Part shown: one piece after another, positions 1-8,113 of the stretch
Numbering within the stretch: the first letter of the stretch is position 1
Layout: each line of letters opens with the position of its first letter
The notes under the pieces: model-generated
Told to the model about the DNA's origin: nothing
What the model saw: only the letters and a program-made list of their open reading frames with translations
Databases searched by the model: none
Program-made: the position numbers and the translations under genes
Origin: Agathobacter sp.
Lineage (GTDB): Bacteria; Bacillota; Clostridia; Lachnospirales; Lachnospiraceae
Assembly (NCBI GenBank): GCA_017623935.1
Contig: JAGAOC010000070.1
Location: forward strand, 1-46,843
Length of the DNA stretch: 46,843 nucleotides
Direction of reading: 5' to 3'

Positions 1-52
1 AAAAAAGAAAGAGCCGCTTACTTTCAAAATCACTTGAAAATAAGCGGCTCAG
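1..52 (-). terminator. Rho-independent terminator downstream of rlmD and its 3' RNA
   Basis: A 10-bp perfect stem (11-20 with 41-50, GAGCCGCTTA / TAAGCGGCTC) is extended by weaker inner pairs. On the minus strand it is followed by a T-rich tract made by the A-run at 1-10. It would end the rlmD transcript and the structured RNA at 146-359. Confidence 0.85.
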
Positions 53-145
53 ACCACTTTGTTACTTTATTGAATTGTTAGTTATTTTTGATGAAATATG
101 AACGACAGATTTTTGTGTTTCCGAACTACACCCTCACAACTACTT

Positions 146-359
146 GGACGTTTACTCCATTGGAAATTGCCTTTTTCTTCTCTTTTCGATCACTTTGGGA
201 GAAGAGTATATGTCGCTCAAAGTGCCTAAATTCGAGAAGTTTTAAAAACTTCTCGGTTCGCGGGCAGTCGTCGAATTCCGCATAAACACTGGCTTTGCAG
301 CCAGTTGTTTCTTCGGAACTCTCCTCGTTGCCTTCGCGAAAATTCAAGGAGTTTAGTCC
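146..359 (-). ncRNA. Candidate large structured RNA directly after rlmD
   Basis: Read on the minus strand, this stretch closes on itself. GGAC (356-359) pairs with GTCC (146-149), and ACTCC (348-352) with GGAGT (154-158), making an interrupted terminal helix. Inside are GAGTTCCG/CGGAATTC (314-321 with 273-280, one G-U), a hairpin ACTGGCT-GCAA-AGCCAGT (288-305) with a GNRA tetraloop, an 11-bp hairpin (233-255), and CACTTTG/CAAAGTG (218-224 with 191-197). The loop of that last hairpin (199-205, TCTTCTC) can pair with GAGAAGA (176-182), a possible pseudoknot. The terminal helix begins at the rlmD stop codon (359-361) and a terminator follows at 11-50. No independent promoter is evident, so it may be processed from the rlmD mRNA. 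The length and ornateness resemble large clostridial structured RNAs such as raiA, but I cannot assign a family. Confidence 0.6.
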
Positions 360-1741
360 TAAATCTTTTGGAGCAGTGTTACGCACTCCACATGCACCGT
401 TCCCGGGAACATGTCCACGCAACACACCTTCTTCACCTCATAGCCCCGAGCCTGGAAGATCTCAAGATCTCGGGCAAGGCTGGTAGGCTTGCAGGAAATG
501 TAGATCATATTTTCAACGCCGTAGTTGATGATCTTCTCGATTGCCTTCGGATGAATTCCATCACGAGGTGGATCTAATACGATATAGTCCGGTTTCTCTT
601 CGATAGTATCTAAGACTTTTAAGACATCGCCGGCCAAGAATTTGCAGTTGGTAAGTCCGTTTAAAGCGGCATTTTCTTTGGCTGCCTCTACTGCTTCTTC
701 TACGATTTCTACGCCCACAACTTCTTTTGCCACTGGAGCCAGCATTTGAGCGATGGTGCCGGTGCCGCTGTACAGATCGTAAACGATCTTGTCCTTTAAT
801 AAGGAAGAATCCTCCGACAAAATAAACTCTCTGGCGGTCTCATAGAGTACCTCTGCTCCCAGAGAATTGGTCTGGAAAAAGGAAAATGGAGAGATCTTAA
901 AACGAAGTCCCAACAGTTCCTCATAGAAAAAGTCCTGACCGTATAAAATATCTGTTCCTTCATTCTTGATCACGTCAGCTACACTATCATTTTTTGTGTG
1001 AAGGATTCCCTTCATTTCTCCATCCAAAGAAAGGGCAAGGATACAGTCTTTCCACTGAGCTAACAGCTCTTCGTCCTGCGAAATCTGGGTAGAAGTGATA
1101 AGGTCGATCAAGATCTCGCCGGTTTTTGTGGCTTTTCGAACTAAGAGATGGCGCAGATAGCCATCATGGCGCATCCTATGGTAATAGGGAATATTTCTCT
1201 CTGCAAAAAATCCTAAGGTTGCCATTAAGATCTTCCGACAATCCTCATCCACGATCTCACAGTTATCAACTGTGACCAGATCGTAGAAACTGCCCCTTTT
1301 GTGCATGCCAAGAGCCAGTGGTCCGTCCTTATACTCATCTCCAAAGGTAAATTCCATCTTGTTACGGTAAGCTTTCTGTCTTGGGCTTGCCTTGATCCCC
1401 TGAAAATCATATGGTGTAGTGATCACCGGGTCTAACAGTGCCCGTACCTGCTCTTCTTTGATCTTAAGCTGTTTTTCATATGGAAGACTCTGGTAAGTAC
1501 AGCCTCCGCAGTTTTCAAAATGAGGGCAATACTCTGTCATTTCATCTGAAGAACGCTGCAGGATCTCCAAAAGTCTGCCTTCTGCTTTGCCTTTTCGCAC
1601 TTTATTTACTCCAAAAGAAACTTTCTGTCCCGGAATTGTGTTTTTGACAATAACTTTATCTCCATCCTCAGTAAGTACGATTCCTTTATTTGGGAACTCT
1701 ACGCGCTGTACGATTCCTTCACCAACTTGTCCTTTTTTCAT
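359..1741 (-). CDS. rlmD: 23S rRNA (uracil-C5)-methyltransferase, RlmD/RumA family
   Basis: This 460-residue protein is a SAM-dependent RNA methyltransferase that makes 5-methyluridine in 23S rRNA. The N-terminus (about residues 1-60) is a TRAM-like RNA-binding domain. Cysteines 72, 78 and 81, with one near 160, form the 4Fe-4S motif of RlmD/RumA. The C-terminal Rossmann domain has DLYSGTGT for SAM binding, LDPPRDG, and the catalytic cysteine near 417 in ISCKPTSLARDL. The length is normal for the family and the start has a GGAG site. Firmicute members of this family can modify U747 and/or U1939, so the exact target is not certain. The gene is followed immediately by the structured RNA at 146-359 and lies 21 bp downstream of the hydrogenase-like gene, so the two may be co-transcribed. 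Confidence 0.93.
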   Translation of the reverse strand: MKKGQVGEGIVQRVEFPNKGIVLTEDGDKVIVKNTIPGQKVSFGVNKVRKGKAEGRLLEILQRSSDEMTEYCPHFENCGGCTYQSLPYEKQLKIKEEQVRALLDPVITTPYDFQGIKASPRQKAYRNKMEFTFGDEYKDGPLALGMHKRGSFYDLVTVDNCEIVDEDCRKILMATLGFFAERNIPYYHRMRHDGYLRHLLVRKATKTGEILIDLITSTQISQDEELLAQWKDCILALSLDGEMKGILHTKNDSVADVIKNEGTDILYGQDFFYEELLGLRFKISPFSFFQTNSLGAEVLYETAREFILSEDSSLLKDKIVYDLYSGTGTIAQMLAPVAKEVVGVEIVEEAVEAAKENAALNGLTNCKFLAGDVLKVLDTIEEKPDYIVLDPPRDGIHPKAIEKIINYGVENMIYISCKPTSLARDLEIFQARGYEVKKVCCVDMFPGTVHVECVTLLQKI

Positions 1742-1762
1742 GATTTCTCCTTTTTAATTCCA

Positions 1763-3685
1763 TTAATGATTTAATTCTTCTAACCGCTCTCTGACATTCA
1801 CAGAAATACTCTTTACCACATCGGTCTCAGCCACGATCTCCTGGGTGCTTGCTGCCAGATTTGTAAGCCTATCATTGATATCCGCAATGGAATGAGTCAA
1901 TTCCACGGTTTCCTTTAAAAGCATTTGTATTCCTTCTACGATCTCAATGCGGTTGATGTCACTCTCATCTGCCATGGCACGGCTGGCTTCCGCCAAAGTT
2001 TTGATTTCATCAGCCACCACACCAAAGCTTTTTCCAGCGTCTCCGCTTCTAGAAGCTTCCACTGCTGCATTCAAGGACAGCAGATTGGTCTGCTTTGCGA
2101 TCTGAGTGATCTTATTATTATTTTTCTCCAAATTCTGCAACAATTGCTCGATTCCGGAAAAAGAAGTATTCAACGTGTCACAAAACTCAGAAATTGTCAC
2201 CATAGCCAGACTGACTGCACTGCTTTCTTCCGCATTGATGGTACTGCCCCGTAACATTCCGTCAATGGATGCGTTCAGAGATTCAAAGTCTTCTTTGATA
2301 AATTGCGCCATTTCCTGATTTTTTCTCAGGATACTGCGATTTTTCTCCTCTAGCTCCATAGAAAATTCCTGAACTTCATTCTTTATAAAATGAATACAGT
2401 TCTCCGGTGAATTACAGTCATTATAAATGGCAGTCGCCATTTCCTTGCAATTGCTATAACCGCAAGCTCCGCAGTTGACACTCTGATCCTCTGGAGTTTG
2501 CTTTTTCATCTGATAAAATACAGATTGAAGCTGCTCACGGGTAGGCTGTTTCCAGGAAACGGTCTTGGATTTATCAGAATATGTACGCATAAAATCTTTG
2601 ATATCTAATTTTCTAAATTTCATATTCAATAAGCGCAGGCGATTCTTTGGTGACAGATGCTTGGAAAATGGTCCGAAAAAGTGACCTTTTTTCGCTCTTT
2701 CTTTTATTTCCTGCAACTGATAAAAGGTTTCCTCTGACTCCCCTTTTGCGGCTTCAATACCTGTTCCATAGAGACAGCCCTTGTCACAATTGAGGATATC
2801 AACCATAAATGGAAGTTTCTTTTGACTCCGTACTCTTTCTTTGTAATCCTTCAGAAATTCATAGGCAGTCTTTTCCCCCTCCACCTGGCGGATAAAGGCA
2901 TTTTCTCCACAGAACCAATAAACATTTTCTTTTAATCCACCTGGCATTGGATAGATAGAACCAAGTCCATATTCGATCTCATCTTTTACACTCGGTCCGC
3001 TAATGCGGTGATCTCTCACATACTTCATCAAATGCTCAAAAGTCAGATTGTAGGTCACATAACCGTGGGTATTTGGGTCTGTGATCTCCTTTTTCTTAGC
3101 GATACAAGGACTGATAAAAGCCAGCTTGTCTTTGATCTTCATATACTTTTTCGCATAAATAGCTGTACACATCATAGGACTATGAATTGGCACCAGCTTG
3201 CTGATCAGCTGTGGCTCATAGTGCTCAATATAATTTACAATGGCTGGACAAGGCTGGGAAATGCCTCCCTTCATTCCATTCTTGGTAATATAATTGATAT
3301 ATCCCCATGTGGTAATATCTGCTCCAAAACTCACACTGATAATATGATTTACACCGAGTTTTTTCAGGCCTCCCAGGACAGACTCATATTCTCTTGGATA
3401 ATTTGCTTCAAAAGCAGGTGCCAACAATACGGAAATCTGTTCTCCCTTCGCCAGGTCTTCAAAAAATTGCTCTGTATCATCATAAAAACTTCTCGCCTGA
3501 TGTTCGCAAGCATCAAAACAAGCTCCACAGTTAATGCAATTTTCACCATGAACTTCGATTCTCTGCCCTTTTTGTAACTGCACAGAATAATTAGCTGTAA
3601 GTACCGGACAGACCGAAATACAGCGATTACATCCCTGACATTTTTCGTTTGTATATACTAAACCATTCTTTTCTTTTCGTTCCAT
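1763..3685 (-). CDS. Sensory-type [FeFe]-hydrogenase fused to an MCP-like signalling domain
   Basis: This 640-residue soluble protein has four parts in order. First is a 2[4Fe-4S] ferredoxin domain (Cys 16/19/22/26 and 50/53/56/60). Next is an H-cluster domain with the three cysteine motifs in divergent form: QPCPAIV near residue 146, [10 protein letters not shown] near 190 and [12 protein letters not shown] near 300. Catalytic hydrogenases have TSCCP, MPC and ExMACxxGC there. Next is a cysteine-rich Fe-S module (CGACGYSNC, near 400). Last is a C-terminal coiled coil with the MCP tip signature ([21 protein letters not shown]). These motif variants match the group C sensory hydrogenases (HydS-like), known or suspected to sense H2 or redox state. 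There is no membrane segment and no maturation gene nearby. I infer a regulatory role rather than bulk H2 turnover; the signalling partner is unknown. Confidence 0.85.
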   Translation of the reverse strand: MERKEKNGLVYTNEKCQGCNRCISVCPVLTANYSVQLQKGQRIEVHGENCINCGACFDACEHQARSFYDDTEQFFEDLAKGEQISVLLAPAFEANYPREYESVLGGLKKLGVNHIISVSFGADITTWGYINYITKNGMKGGISQPCPAIVNYIEHYEPQLISKLVPIHSPMMCTAIYAKKYMKIKDKLAFISPCIAKKKEITDPNTHGYVTYNLTFEHLMKYVRDHRISGPSVKDEIEYGLGSIYPMPGGLKENVYWFCGENAFIRQVEGEKTAYEFLKDYKERVRSQKKLPFMVDILNCDKGCLYGTGIEAAKGESEETFYQLQEIKERAKKGHFFGPFSKHLSPKNRLRLLNMKFRKLDIKDFMRTYSDKSKTVSWKQPTREQLQSVFYQMKKQTPEDQSVNCGACGYSNCKEMATAIYNDCNSPENCIHFIKNEVQEFSMELEEKNRSILRKNQEMAQFIKEDFESLNASIDGMLRGSTINAEESSAVSLAMVTISEFCDTLNTSFSGIEQLLQNLEKNNNKITQIAKQTNLLSLNAAVEASRSGDAGKSFGVVADEIKTLAEASRAMADESDINRIEIVEGIQMLLKETVELTHSIADINDRLTNLAASTQEIVAETDVVKSISVNVRERLEELNH

Positions 3686-3777
3686 AATATATCTTCCCCT
3701 TCCGAGACCCTCTACTGTCTGCTATTGTACCGCAAGAACACGGGAAATTCCAGAGTAATTTACCTAGTAATAAAACA

Positions 3778-3912
3778 GATTGCGCTTCGCGCAATCTCCG
3801 CGCGCGAGCGGTATTGCGAAGCAATAAACTTCTTCTCCGCGAGCTGCGCATAATTGACACGTAGTGTCTTTGTTTAGTAGGAAATTCCTTTGGAATTTCC
3901 TGCTAAACAAAA
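3778..3912 (-). repeat. Multi-hairpin intergenic repeat, copy A
   Basis: This is a copy of a ~130-bp family also found at 14041, 25781 and 28317. It contains a GATTGCGC/GCGCAATC hairpin (3778-3796), a GC-rich stem enclosing TATTGC/GCAATA (3812-3826), GACAC/GTGTC (3856-3868) and a ~19-bp long hairpin (3870-3910). In the minus-strand transcript it would begin with the long hairpin and end with the GATTGCGC hairpin. It lies after the 3955-4245 gene and ahead of the hydrogenase-like gene. Confidence 0.85.
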
Positions 3913-3937
3913 ATAAGGGCCGCAACCCGCGACCCTT
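3908..3937 (-). terminator. Terminator after the small acidic membrane protein gene
   Basis: AAGGGTCGC pairs with GCGGCCCTT (3915-3923 with 3929-3937, one G-U pair). On the minus strand it is followed by ATTTTTGTTT. It lies 17 bp past the stop codon of the gene at 3955-4245 and abuts repeat copy A. Confidence 0.75.
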
Positions 3938-3954
3938 ACATCTCTCATATGAAA

Positions 3955-4245
3955 TTATGCTTCTGTCTTGTCAGCAGCTTCTACTACATCTTCTTCGTCT
4001 TCAAAGAAATCATCTTCAAAATCATCTTCAAAGTCGTCTTCGAAATCATCCAGATAATCTGGTGTGAAGAAACGATATAATCCGTAGATAGCTGCAGCAA
4101 CTGCAACAACAATACCGATCACTGCAAAAATGATGACTGCCTTAGATGGCTTCTTGTCTTCTTTCTTGCAAACAGCGTCGGCATTTTTTCCTCCGATTAT
4201 TTCTGCTAACTTAGCATTGCTCAAAAGTTCTTCTACTTTGCTCAT
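3955..4245 (-). CDS. Small single-pass membrane protein with acidic repeat tail
   Basis: A 96-residue protein with no family I recognise. A short polar N-terminus (1-33, one Cys) is followed by one hydrophobic segment (about 34-57). An extremely acidic tail contains four imperfect tandem copies of D-D-F-E, which the DNA shows as 12-bp repeats around 4005-4050. There is no signal cleavage site; the basic KKEDKKPSK before the segment predicts the N-terminus inside and the acidic tail outside. A GGAG ribosome site precedes the start, and the gene has its own terminator, so it is probably monocistronic. The function is unknown; an acidic surface tail could bind cations or basic proteins, but that is speculation. 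Confidence 0.75.
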   Translation of the reverse strand: MSKVEELLSNAKLAEIIGGKNADAVCKKEDKKPSKAVIIFAVIGIVVAVAAAIYGLYRFFTPDYLDDFEDDFEDDFEDDFFEDEEDVVEAADKTEA

Positions 4246-4384
4246 GTCTTGACTCTCCTTCTCTTTATTAAATTTTCATGTAACACATGTGTAATCCACG
4301 ATTACTTTCACTATTTATCTTATTCATGATTATATCATAATTCTTCCCAATTTCCTAGAAAAAATGAGAAAGTTCATAGATAAT

Positions 4385-6724
4385 TTAGATTTTTTTCAAT
4401 TTTGCAAAGGAGGCAAACATTTTCTTGGTTCCTGCTTTATCAAAATCAACCGTTACCTCGTAGTCCCTGCCGCCTTCTACAACGGCTTTGACTTCTCCAT
4501 CACCAAATTTCACATGGCGCACTCTGTCTCCAACGCCATAATCTAGACCACCGCTGGTATTGACCGTAGCAAACGCCCTCTGATTCGCTACTGCCGTAAA
4601 GACCGGCTCTGATTTGGCTTTCTTCTGGAAAGTAGAACCATAACCTTCTCCCACTTCGGCTCCGTAACGGTTCGGTCTGCCATCTCCGTACTGGGTAGCC
4701 ACCGTGCGGAAAGCTTTCTTTGCTTTCTGGTAAGTAGATTCTGTGGCAGAATTTACATAATCATCATATCCATCATAGGATTTTGGCTCATAAATCTCAC
4801 CAGATATCAGTTCCTTTGGAATCTCTTTTACGAAACGGGATACTGTGGAAAACTGGGTCTGACCTCGAACCATTCGCATCCTAGCACTGGTAATGGTAAG
4901 ATTCTGCATAGCTCTTGTGATTCCCACATAGGCAAGACGTCTTTCTTCCTCGATCTCCTCCATTGGATTCTCTGCGGAAATGGACATAAAACTTGGGAAA
5001 AGTCCGTCTTCCATTCCTGCCAGGTACACATTCGGAAATTCCAATCCCTTAGCGCTATGTAATGTCATGAGCACCACATAATCTGCATTCTCATCTACAC
5101 TATCAATATCTGCCACCAATGCAACTTCCTCTAAAAATCCCTGCAAAGTTGGCTCTTCCGCGCTATCTTCATAGTCTTTGAGCTTACTGATAAATTCGTC
5201 TATATTTTCAATTCTTGCCTGGGCTTCATCTGTTCCCTCTGCCTCTAATTCCCGAACATAACCGGTAGATTCTAACAATTCATCCACCAAAGCGGTTAAC
5301 GGCATGATCTCTGCTTTTGCTTTCAGCCCCTGAATAAACAGTACAAAATCCCGGATCTTATCTGCGGCTTTTCCAATGGATGGAATATCGCCTGCCATGC
5401 GAAGGGCAGAATAAAAATCCATATCCTGTTCTACTGCATATCTGGACACTTTGCTCAAAGTTGTTGCTCCGATCCCACGCTTTGGAACATTGATGATCCT
5501 CTGTACTGCCAGATCATCCCTTCCATTATCAATGGTCTTCAAATATGCCAGAATATCTTTGATCTCTTTTCTGGAATAGAAGTTCACGCCGCCCACGATC
5601 TTATAAGGAATATTACATACGATAAAACGCTCTTCTAAAAGACGGGACTGAGCATTGGTACGATATAGGACTGCACAATCCTTATACTTATAATCTTCCC
5701 GGGATGTCTTCTTAATAATATCTCTTGCAATATAATTCGCCTCTTCATAGGCAGAATCCAACTGCTGGAAATTAATCTTATCGCCCTTGCCATTATCTGT
5801 CCACAGGCTCTTGGACTTACGTCCCACATTATTGGCGATCACGGCATTGGCTGCATCCAAAATATGCTGGGTGGAACGATAATTCTGCTCTAACTTGATC
5901 ACTCTGGCATCTGGAAAATGCTTCTCGAAATTCAGGATATTATAAATATTGGCTCCTCGGAACTTGTAAATGGACTGGTCATCATCACCAACTACACAAA
6001 GATTCTGATTCTTTCTTGCCAACAGACGGATCAACTCAAACTGAGCCGTATTGGTATCCTGATACTCGTCCACCATAATATAACGGAAACGATCCTGATA
6101 AGCTTCTAAGACTTCCTTATCTAGTTTGAACAACTCCACAGTCTTACAGATCAGATCATCAAAATCCAAGGCATTGTTCATCTTCAGGCAACGCTGATAT
6201 TCCTTATATACCTCTGCCTGACGTCTCTTTGTAAAATCACCCACTGCCCGGGTCTCAAATTCAATAGGATCGATCAGTTCATCCTTCGCAGAAGATATCA
6301 CGCTTAAGAACATCTTCTCCTTATACATCTTCGTGTCGATCTCTAACCGCTTGCAGATATCCTTCATCAAGGTCTTCTGGTCATCTGCATCGTAAATGGA
6401 AAAATTCGTATCATATCCCAATCTATCAATATAGCGCCGTAAAATACGCACACAGGTGGAATGGAACGTGGCAACCCAGATACTTTCAGAGCCATACCCT
6501 ACCATATTGTCGATTCGCTCCCGCATCTCTCCAGCAGCTTTGTTGGTAAAGGTAATTGCCATAATGTTATAAGGATTAACACCCATTTCTTCTATTAAAT
6601 ATGCAGTTCTATGAGTCAGCACTCTGGTCTTTCCTGAACCGGCACCCGCCAGGATCAGAAGGGGACCTTCTGTACACATAACCGCTTCTCTTTGTTCTTC
6701 GTTTAATTTATCAAGTAAACTCAC
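4385..6724 (-). CDS. pcrA: ATP-dependent DNA helicase PcrA (UvrD/Rep family)
   Basis: A 779-residue superfamily 1A 3'-5' helicase used in repair, in dismantling recombination intermediates and in plasmid rolling-circle replication. Visible motifs are Walker A GAGSGKT (residues 27-33), motif II VDEYQDTN, motif III GDDDQSIYKFRGA, motif IV QNYRS, motif V TLHSAKGLEFPNVYL and motif VI VGITRA. The C-terminal tail (KFGDGEV...VDF) is the Tudor-like RNA polymerase-interaction module of PcrA/UvrD. The length is typical. Translation appears to start at GTG (6722-6724) behind a GGAAAAAGCT site. It is divergent from the DUF1836 gene at 6895. Confidence 0.95.
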   Translation of the reverse strand: MSLLDKLNEEQREAVMCTEGPLLILAGAGSGKTRVLTHRTAYLIEEMGVNPYNIMAITFTNKAAGEMRERIDNMVGYGSESIWVATFHSTCVRILRRYIDRLGYDTNFSIYDADDQKTLMKDICKRLEIDTKMYKEKMFLSVISSAKDELIDPIEFETRAVGDFTKRRQAEVYKEYQRCLKMNNALDFDDLICKTVELFKLDKEVLEAYQDRFRYIMVDEYQDTNTAQFELIRLLARKNQNLCVVGDDDQSIYKFRGANIYNILNFEKHFPDARVIKLEQNYRSTQHILDAANAVIANNVGRKSKSLWTDNGKGDKINFQQLDSAYEEANYIARDIIKKTSREDYKYKDCAVLYRTNAQSRLLEERFIVCNIPYKIVGGVNFYSRKEIKDILAYLKTIDNGRDDLAVQRIINVPKRGIGATTLSKVSRYAVEQDMDFYSALRMAGDIPSIGKAADKIRDFVLFIQGLKAKAEIMPLTALVDELLESTGYVRELEAEGTDEAQARIENIDEFISKLKDYEDSAEEPTLQGFLEEVALVADIDSVDENADYVVLMTLHSAKGLEFPNVYLAGMEDGLFPSFMSISAENPMEEIEEERRLAYVGITRAMQNLTITSARMRMVRGQTQFSTVSRFVKEIPKELISGEIYEPKSYDGYDDYVNSATESTYQKAKKAFRTVATQYGDGRPNRYGAEVGEGYGSTFQKKAKSEPVFTAVANQRAFATVNTSGGLDYGVGDRVRHVKFGDGEVKAVVEGGRDYEVTVDFDKAGTKKMFASFAKLKKI

Positions 6725-6816
6725 AGCTTTTTCCTCTCTGTTTTTGCTTATTGTCTAGTATATCACACTCCACCTCTTTTGCCAACCAAAAAAAGAACAT
6801 ATATTCGTTTTTCGTT

Positions 6817-6844
6817 TCACACCAGAAAAATCACGCCAGAAAAA
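6817..6844. repeat. Tandem 14-bp direct repeat next to a promoter
   Basis: TCACACCAGAAAAA (6817-6830) is followed without a gap by TCACGCCAGAAAAA (6831-6844), one mismatch. The pair ends 2 bp before the -35 box at 6847, a usual place for an activator or repressor site in the pcrA/DUF1836 divergent spacer. A binding role is inference. Confidence 0.5.
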
Positions 6845-6846
6845 AG

Positions 6847-6875
6847 TTGTCATATGGTTTTGAATACTATATAAT
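6847..6875 (+). promoter_or_regulatory. Sigma-A promoter of the DUF1836 gene
   Basis: TTGTCA (6847-6852) and a perfect TATAAT (6870-6875) are separated by 17 bp, and the start codon is 20 bp downstream. A GAGGTGA ribosome site lies between. Confidence 0.8.
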
Positions 6876-6894
6876 GAAGTCGAGGTGATACATT

Positions 6895-7551
6895 ATGACA
6901 ACAGAAATACGAGAATTTCTAGAGCAGGAACTTGCAATCTTAAATTCCACCGGTTTTGTAAAGCCGGATGACCTGCCAAATATTGATTTATATATGGATC
7001 AGATAACCACTTTCATGGATGACCAGTTATCTGCCTGCAAACGATACGAGGACGATAAGATCCTTACCAAGACCATGATCAACAATTACGCTAAGAATAA
7101 TCTTCTTCCACCACCGGACAAGAAGAAGTATTCCCGAGAACATGTCATTTCCATGCTCTTCATTTACTATTTGAAATCAATCTTAAGTATCAATGATATT
7201 CAGTCTATTTTAAATCCTTTGACCGACAAATATTTCGGCAAGGACAAAGAACTGAACATGATGGATATTTATAAGGAGATCTTCCAGTTAGAAAAGACGG
7301 AATCCACCAAACTTTTGAAAGATCTCGGTAAAAAATACCAGATTGCCAATGATACTTTTGCTGATTTCCCGGAAGAGGATCAGGAAATGCTCCACAATTT
7401 CAGCTATATCTGCCTGTTAAGTTTTGATGTTTACATGAAAAAGATGCTGATCGAGCAGATGATCGACTCTTATAAGGAAAAGAAAGAGTCTGAGAAAAAA
7501 GATCCAGAGAAAAAGACCTCTGAGAAATCCAAGCCAGAGAGTGCTTCCTAA
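6895..7551 (+). CDS. DUF1836 domain protein, putative MerR-like regulator
   Basis: A 218-residue cytoplasmic protein whose first ~180 residues match the DUF1836 family of Firmicutes. The section MINNYAKNNLLPPPDKKKYS followed by a helical stretch resembles the winged helix-turn-helix of MerR-type proteins, so DNA binding is plausible. The C-terminus (about 185-218) is a charged low-complexity tail rich in Lys and Glu. No cofactor motif is seen. It has its own promoter and shares a bidirectional terminator with yerC, so it is a single-gene unit. The tandem 14-bp repeat just upstream of its promoter could be its own operator, which is speculation. Confidence 0.8.
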   Translation: MTTEIREFLEQELAILNSTGFVKPDDLPNIDLYMDQITTFMDDQLSACKRYEDDKILTKTMINNYAKNNLLPPPDKKKYSREHVISMLFIYYLKSILSINDIQSILNPLTDKYFGKDKELNMMDIYKEIFQLEKTESTKLLKDLGKKYQIANDTFADFPEEDQEMLHNFSYICLLSFDVYMKKMLIEQMIDSYKEKKESEKKDPEKKTSEKSKPESAS

Positions 7552-7561
7552 TGATCTACCC

Positions 7562-7609
7562 AAAAAAGACTGTGATACCGGAATCATGTTCCGATACACA
7601 GTCTTTTTT
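7562..7609. terminator. Bidirectional terminator between the DUF1836 gene and yerC
   Basis: AAAAAAGACTGTG pairs with the CACAGTCTTTTTT side, with additional inner pairing (CCGGAA / TTCCG). The A-run and T-run give a U-tract on both strands, serving the convergent genes on either side. Confidence 0.88.
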
Positions 7610-7637
7610 ATAATATCTTCTTGATAATTTTTGATAA

Positions 7638-7952
7638 TTATTCTTGTCCTTCTTCCAAATCCTGCGGATCTTCGATTCTGGAAAATACCATATCATATCC
7701 GTCATTTCCATAATTTAAGGAACGATTTACCCTACTGATGGTAGCAGTGGAAGCTCCTGTCTTGTCTGCAATGTCCATATAAGTCTTCTGGTGTCTTAAC
7801 ATCCGAGCCACCTCAAAACGCTGGGACAGGGAAAGTAATTCGTTCACAGTGCATATGTCCTCAAAAAATTTATAACATTCATCACGATCTTCCAAACTAA
7901 GTATTGCATCAAACAGATGATCAACTGCTTCTGTTTTTATTTTCTTATTCAT
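7638..7952 (-). CDS. yerC: TrpR-like DNA-binding protein, YerC/YecD family
   Basis: A 104-residue protein that matches the YerC/YecD family across its length. It is related to the TrpR repressor: LLSLSQRFEVARMLRHQKTYMD followed by the helix-turn-helix around TGASTATISRVNRSL. In the family it is a small cytoplasmic transcription factor with an unclear regulon. An upstream TTG codon at 7976 would add eight residues, but the ATG at 7952 sits behind a GGGGAG site at good spacing and is the likelier start. It is convergent with the DUF1836 gene. Confidence 0.88.
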   Translation of the reverse strand: MNKKIKTEAVDHLFDAILSLEDRDECYKFFEDICTVNELLSLSQRFEVARMLRHQKTYMDIADKTGASTATISRVNRSLNYGNDGYDMVFSRIEDPQDLEEGQE

Positions 7953-8113
7953 TAAAAGTCTCCCCTCTCTTTTCAAAGGCTTTCCTAAATCTAGTGTTCT
8001 TATTTTAACATATTAAAGTCATAAAGTAAACAGATTTCTTGCAATTCCTTCTACATTGATATATGATAGATTTATGTTTCAGATCAGAAAGTAAAGTAAT
8101 AAAGGAGTATTTC

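Noticed and set aside
126..425. A 99-residue minus-strand open frame after rlmD
   Set aside because: It covers the structured RNA and the rlmD end in another frame, has no ribosome site and no recognisable domain. Its conservation, if any, is better explained by the RNA.
3008..3577. A 189-residue plus-strand open frame
   Set aside because: It lies antisense inside the hydrogenase-like gene, whose Fe-S motifs are clear; no ribosome site or domain supports the antisense frame.
3627..3860. Arg-rich small open frames (MRS..RRSLLLRNTARAR) recurring in each multi-hairpin repeat
   Set aside because: The frame recurs because the repeat recurs. Copies differ by changes that keep stems paired rather than by synonymous changes, there is no ribosome site, and copy E lacks the ATG.
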